From: Amaranthus tricolor
Lineage: Eukaryota > Streptophyta > Magnoliopsida > Caryophyllales > Amaranthaceae
NCBI RefSeq assembly: GCF_026212465.1
Contig: NC_080050.1
Coordinates: forward strand, 30,613,070 to 30,677,069
Reading direction: 5' to 3'
DNA: 64,000 nt
The position numbers and the translations under genes are program-made. The notes beneath the pieces are model-generated. The model searched no databases. It saw nothing but the letters and a program-made list of their open reading frames with translations, and had not been told where the DNA came from. Numbering within the stretch: position 1 is the first letter of the stretch; each line of letters opens with the position of its first letter. Shown piece after piece: positions 60,101-64,000 of this stretch.

Positions 60101-61907
60101 CTCTTTGTTAGTTTTATCATTTACAAAGATAGGGTTGTGAACATCCGACTCTCCCAAACTCCACCCTAGGAGGGAGCCCCTTGGGTAATGAAATGTATAT
60201 TTGGCACGAATGATCATAGTTGGAGTGTTGTTAGAACGAGCTCCTTCAAAGTGAATATTTCAAGTATCTTAAAATCAATTTTTCACACGAACAAATATAA
60301 TTGATTAAGATGTAAACCATAAGATTTAGTGTAGGTGGCTCTAATAAAGATTTTCAATTAGATTGGATATCATGCGACCAAGATATGCCACTAAGGCTAA
60401 AAAGAAAATTAGCGCAGGATCACTATATGGGTTCACTAAAGATTAGAATGTTGGATTATGTTTTTGGAAGAGTTTTGTAAAGAAGTATTGCAGGTAGCTA
60501 AAATGCGTTTGTCAAGAGGCCGGATAGAAATAACCTATAAGGCTGTAAGATTACATTCGAAATGAAACATAAGAAAGGGTCTTGAACTGGTTAAACACAG
60601 ACTAAAAATGATTGTTTATATTGGTGTATTCATGCGCAAAAATTCAGAAGTAAAAGATTATAACTTCCAGGAGGGTAGATAAGGAAGAGGTACACCCAAA
60701 ATTACATGGATATTATCCATATTATGAGTAAAAGAAACACCAAGAATTGATATTGCAAGAATATATGACAACAAATAGGAAGTAATGACTGAAGCAAATA
60801 TACATAGATGATCATTGAAATTAATTTTAACAGTAGATTCATGCCTTATAAAGATTATTACCAACATATCTCATGTTGATTTTACTTAGTTCATACAGTT
60901 CAATTGGAATTAAGGTTTCGGTGATAGTGCTTGTTATTTCACTGTTCACAAATAAATTCAAGGTATACATGATCTCTGACAAGACAATAACAATATGTCG
61001 GTAAACAGAATTACTCAGAAACAAAAAAGCTTGGCAAAACAAGATGATATTCTACATTTGAGAGGAAAAAAACCCAGAAAAACAGTACTTAACACAAGAA
61101 ACTTAAAATCACAAGGAATAATCGCATCCATGAAATAAACCAAAAAACATATTCTCATGACTTAAAAAAAATCGACAATAAGAATGAATAATTGAAGGAA
61201 GGAATAACAATATACATGCCAGACTGCAAATTTCATCATCCGTCATTTGATTTTTGGATTATAAGAATGAATAATAGAAGGAAGGAATACAATAACAGTA
61301 AGTCAGTAATCAAATTTACTCAGAAACAAAAAAGCTTGGCAAACACGAGAATACTCTTCATTTGAGCGAAAAAACCCAGAAAAACAGCACTTAACAAAAC
61401 AAACTTAAAATTCTAAGAAATAATCGCATCCATGAAATAAATCAAAGAAAAATTCACATGATAGAAAAATCGACAATAAGAATAATAATTGAAGGAAGGA
61501 ATACAATATACATGCCAGACTGCAAATTTCATCATCCTTCATTAGATTTTTGGATTATAAGAATGAATAATCGAAGAAAGGAATACAATAACAGTATGTC
61601 AGTAATCAAATTTACTCAGAAACAAAAAAGCTTGGCAAACACGAGAATACTCTTCATTTGAGCGAAAAAAACCCAGAAAAAACAGCACTAGACAAAACAA
61701 ACTTTAAATTCTAAGAAATAATCGCATCCATGAAATAAATCAAAGAAAAATTCGCATGATAAAAAAATCGACAATAAGAATGAATAATTGAAGGAAGGAA
61801 TACAATATACATACTAGGCTGCAAATTTCATGATCCTGTTGAAGAAAAGAAGAAAGATCGGGTCCAGTAACTTCATATGATTGTGAACTAACGGAAGTAT
61901 CCGCCAT
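57200..61907 (-). CDS. COR27/COR28-like cold- and clock-regulated protein
   Basis: Four exons, in gene order: 61907-61815, 59512-59315, 58926-58707, 57309-57200, with continuous phase, giving 206 aa, close to the Arabidopsis proteins. Signature blocks are EWTDEKHSLFLKSIETSF (42-59), the most conserved part of the family, LQNPWNHHFK (118-127), and a C-terminal GQNFDEEDDDE stretch followed by KRMK (193-196), which may serve as a nuclear signal. No enzyme domain is present. In Arabidopsis, COR27 and COR28 are small nuclear regulators, induced by cold and light and gated by the clock, that repress evening genes and influence freezing tolerance and photomorphogenesis. That role is inferred here. 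Exon 3 stays open for many codons past its donor, so intron retention would add a different tail. Intron 1 carries a 300-bp tandem repeat and LINE debris. Confidence 0.85.
60122..60200 (+). repeat. Probable LINE 3'-end fragment in COR27/28-like intron 1
   Basis: AGGGTTGTGAACATCCGACT followed by a C-rich stretch and GGAGGGAGCCCCTTGGG resembles the end of plant RTE-type LINEs and related SINEs, and the piece at 14195-14290. Non-coding. Confidence 0.4.
60290..60650 (+). mobile_element. Degenerate RTE-type LINE reverse transcriptase remnant
   Basis: With frameshifts the plus strand reads short pieces reminiscent of the RTE reverse transcriptase C-terminal half: a NHKI and RWL stretch, then RLDIMRPRYATKAKKKI, ECWIMF, VAKMRL and DYIRNET, in the expected order. 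It is heavily decayed, and the assignment rests on the order of these weak matches. Confidence 0.4.
60984..61838. repeat. Three tandem copies of a 300-bp unit spanning the exon 1 donor
   Basis: Markers such as TTACTCAGAAACAAAAAAGC recur at 61011, 61316 and 61612 (spacing 305 and 296). The third copy runs into the exon 1 end and donor (around 61815) of the COR27/28-like gene. The other two carry matching sequence around 61215 and 61513. In those two, the donor GTATGT has become GCATGT on the coding strand. The unit therefore arose by duplicating the exon 1-intron 1 junction. Confidence 0.9.
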
Positions 61908-62048
61908 GAAAGGTTAAAGCAGATTGATTTGAAGAAAAAATAGCGAAAGAGAAGAAATTGGAAGGAGAAAGAGAGGATGAACTTGGAAGGGAAATGGGGG
62001 AGAGAAGAGAATTGGTACAAAAAGAGCAAACCAGTTGGCAACACTTTT

Positions 62049-62056
62049 ACACGTGT
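62049..62056. promoter_or_regulatory. G-box (ACACGTGT) upstream of the COR27/28-like gene
   Basis: A palindromic ACACGTGT lies about 145 bp before the start codon and about 35 bp downstream of a TATA-like box, so close to the likely transcription start. G-boxes bind bZIP and bHLH factors such as HY5, which is known to target COR27/COR28 in Arabidopsis. Function here is inferred. Confidence 0.5.
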
Positions 62057-62089
62057 TAGTTCTGTGTCATCTATTGTATATGACAGTTG

Positions 62090-62095
62090 TTTATA
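62090..62095 (-). promoter_or_regulatory. Candidate TATA box of the COR27/28-like gene
   Basis: TATAAA on the minus strand within CAATATAAACAA, about 185 bp before the ATG. In AT-rich DNA this alone is weak evidence. Its position relative to the G-box and the start codon is plausible. Confidence 0.4.
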
Positions 62096-62122
62096 TTGCT
62101 CTTGATTTTTATTTCTACTATC

Positions 62123-62160
62123 AAAATATCCCAAACAAATATCATAATTCATAAATATCT
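62123..62160 (+). promoter_or_regulatory. Two evening-element-like sites
   Basis: AAAATATCC (62123-62131) and TAAATATCT (62152-62160) each differ by one base from the evening element AAAATATCT, about 220-250 bp upstream of the start codon. Evening elements mediate clock control of COR27/28 in Arabidopsis. Near-matches are common by chance in AT-rich DNA. Confidence 0.35.
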
Positions 62161-62254
62161 TACTTTTACATCATCGAAGAGGATTGCTCAAACTACTATA
62201 TCTCATAAAGGACTACTAGTAGTTATCTTGAGATTATACTCCACCTATTCATAA

Positions 62255-62495
62255 TATCTATAAAAAAAATTAAAAAATTACAAATGGTATTTATTAATGA
62301 GTTTTGCCATTTGAATTTATGAGATTTACTAATACTATCTATTAAAAAGATTGAAAAATTACAAATAGTATTTATTAAGAGTTTTGCCAGTGGGTTTATG
62401 AGATTTGCTAATACTATCTATTAAAAAGATTGGAAAATTACAAGTGGCAATTATTGAGATTTTTACCCCATAGATTTACAAGATTTGGTAAATAT
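62255..62495. repeat. Three tandem copies of a 79-82 bp unit
   Basis: Units start at about 62255, 62337 and 62416. Each begins ATCTATTAAAAAGATTG or a variant, contains AAATTACAAATGGTATTTAT and GAGTTTTGCCA, and ends GAGATTTACTAATACT or a variant. They lie about 350-590 bp upstream of the COR27/28-like start codon. Confidence 0.85.
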
Positions 62496-64000
62496 TGATT
62501 ATTTGATAAGTTATTTTTACATCCTATCATTTTCTACCACTTAAAATAAAAATAAAAAAAAAAAGAAAAATCAGACATCTAAATAAGATGTTCTTTTAAT
62601 TGTTTTCGATTGATTTAAATAATTGTAAATTTTTAATATCTTCACTTTTAAATTTCTCACAATCACATTGTTAACATTAATTTATATGAATTATTGTATT
62701 TTCTTTATATATATCTACACACTTATACATCCGTGCATATTGCAGAGGCATACGTACTACTATACTAGTATGTTGATGATGATGTTAATAATGATGATCT
62801 TTAGACTAGACTTGTTGAAATGGCTAGACGATTTTGTATCGGATATTTTGATTCAAATTGTCTTGATTCGGAATGTTTTTCAATTGAGTCCCTCTTTGTT
62901 TGAGGTTGGTTAAGGATTTTTTTAAAAAAATTTGCTATCACTAAAATTTATTAAAGAAATAATTTTTTTTGTTTATCTAATAACTTTGTTATTAAATAGG
63001 ATTAATATAGTAGCTCTAAGACTAGAAAGAAAATAAACTCTAAATAAAAATTTGAATGAAAGTATATGGAATTTTGAGTTCCTCACAAAATTAAAAAAGA
63101 GACCAAATGTCAAGTTCGGATTACGGTCAAATTTGACCAATTTTTTTTATTTTTTAGGTCCATTATTTTTAGGCTATGGGCTGACACTTTCCTCGTGCTT
63201 ATGCTTATAAAATAAAGAGAAGGGTTGAGCTTATGGAATATGGATGAGTTCTAGAAGAAATTGTTAGATATGAACAAATACTTCTACTTTTATTTCCTTA
63301 TGTTTACTAAAGTTCTATTTTTTTTCTATAAAAACTAAACTATTGCTTGATAATTGTGTCGATTCTCTAAATAATATACTTCGAGGAATAAAGAAAATTT
63401 TCATCTATCTCTTTAAATTTGCATTATATGACTAAAATATATATTAATTTTTTAAGTTATATGATGCAAATTTAAAGAAACGGAAGATAATAAATGTAAC
63501 ATAATGGGTAAGACAACCAAGAAAGAAAGTTCTCATAATTTGAGGAAGGGTGGACGGTGAGTAACTTATCATATGCCATTACTCACATAATGCACAATTA
63601 TTAAGAAATGTTAGTCTTTGTTTCCATTAGATATTCTCATTTGCTTTTCTTACGTAGTTTTTTAAACACATGCTTAAATCTCAGTCTCTATCCATACATT
63701 GTATAAGAAGTATATAATGGTCAAAAAAGGTGACGATGCAATGAGGAATATAATAATATTTAGTAATACCCTTTTAAAATTGTATACACCTATCTTCTCG
63801 CATTTTTTCCTCACATATATTTCTATCCACACAATTTAGTAGTCTCTACCAATTTCTTAATATTGTGCCACATATGGGTGGTAGTGCAATATTCTTATTT
63901 ACACAATTTTATGTTTCATTTCCTCTTTTAATATATTCACATCAAATGTCTAATTTTCTTATTTGGTAACAATTTTCCTTTCTTTATGCCCTTATACTTT
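62496..64000. other. Intergenic AT-rich DNA
   Basis: No gene recognised on either strand. An inverted repeat lies at 63411-63477. The open frame at 62668-62913 has no protein-like signature. Confidence 0.5.
63411..63477. repeat. Short inverted repeat
   Basis: CTTTAAATTTGCATTATAT pairs with ATATGATGCAAATTTAAAG around an AT-rich loop of about 29 bp, with one mismatch. It could be a small foldback. There is no terminator context in a plant nuclear genome. Confidence 0.7.

Noticed and set aside
60984..61838. Possible satellite or CRISPR-like array
   Set aside because: Three 300-bp direct copies with no spacer structure. One copy contains the host gene exon boundary, so it is a local tandem duplication.
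1..64000. Ribosomal RNA, tRNA or organelle-DNA insertions
   Set aside because: I saw no recognisable rRNA, tRNA cloverleaf, plastid or mitochondrial gene sequence on reading both strands. A tRNA or organelle search would be the decisive test.
1..64000. A biosynthetic cluster or new multi-gene system
   Set aside because: The identified genes (translation factor, nucleotidase, mRNA export subunit, sugar transporter, cold regulator) are unrelated housekeeping or regulatory genes in conventional arrangement.

Overview
This window is nuclear DNA of a flowering plant. It is AT-rich, with long multi-exon genes, GT-AG introns, plant LTR retrotransposons, TRIM elements and MITEs. A eudicot is clear from the protein families. 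Caryophyllales (Amaranthaceae-like) is only a guess.

Layout. 1-2.6 kb is a nest of degenerate repeats: a Ty1/copia fragment and two TRIM families. 2.6-6.4 kb (+) holds an unrecognised plant gene whose 5' part has an in-frame stop. 7.8-20.4 kb (+) is a complete 19-exon gene for mitochondrial elongation factor G (753 aa). 21.1-32.9 kb (-) is a complete 17-exon gene for a HAD-type 5'-nucleotidase domain protein (608 aa), tail to tail with mEF-G. 35.1-46.0 kb (-) is a THO complex subunit 5 homologue. Its N-terminal two thirds are well conserved, but its 3' end looks internally deleted, frameshifted and truncated, and its introns carry copia and other LTR debris. 47.6-54.5 kb (-) is a complete 18-exon ERD6-like sugar transporter gene (489 aa), with a full TRIM in one intron and MITEs in two others. 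57.2-61.9 kb (-) is a four-exon COR27/COR28-like gene (206 aa), a cold and clock output regulator, with a 300-bp tandem repeat that copies its first exon-intron boundary. The last 2 kb is AT-rich intergenic DNA with short tandem repeats.

The genes are ordinary single-copy housekeeping or regulatory genes. They share no pathway, as is usual in plant genomes. Exon coordinates were derived by hand from reading frame, splice dinucleotides, phase continuity and remembered family sequence. All phases close for mEF-G, the nucleotidase, the transporter and the COR gene.

I found no convincing new biological system. The items most worth a second look are the decayed THOC5 3' end, the duplicated and mutated splice-donor region of the COR27/28-like gene, the full-length 272-bp TRIM with target-site duplication, and the 70-bp minisatellite beside exon 1 of the nucleotidase gene.
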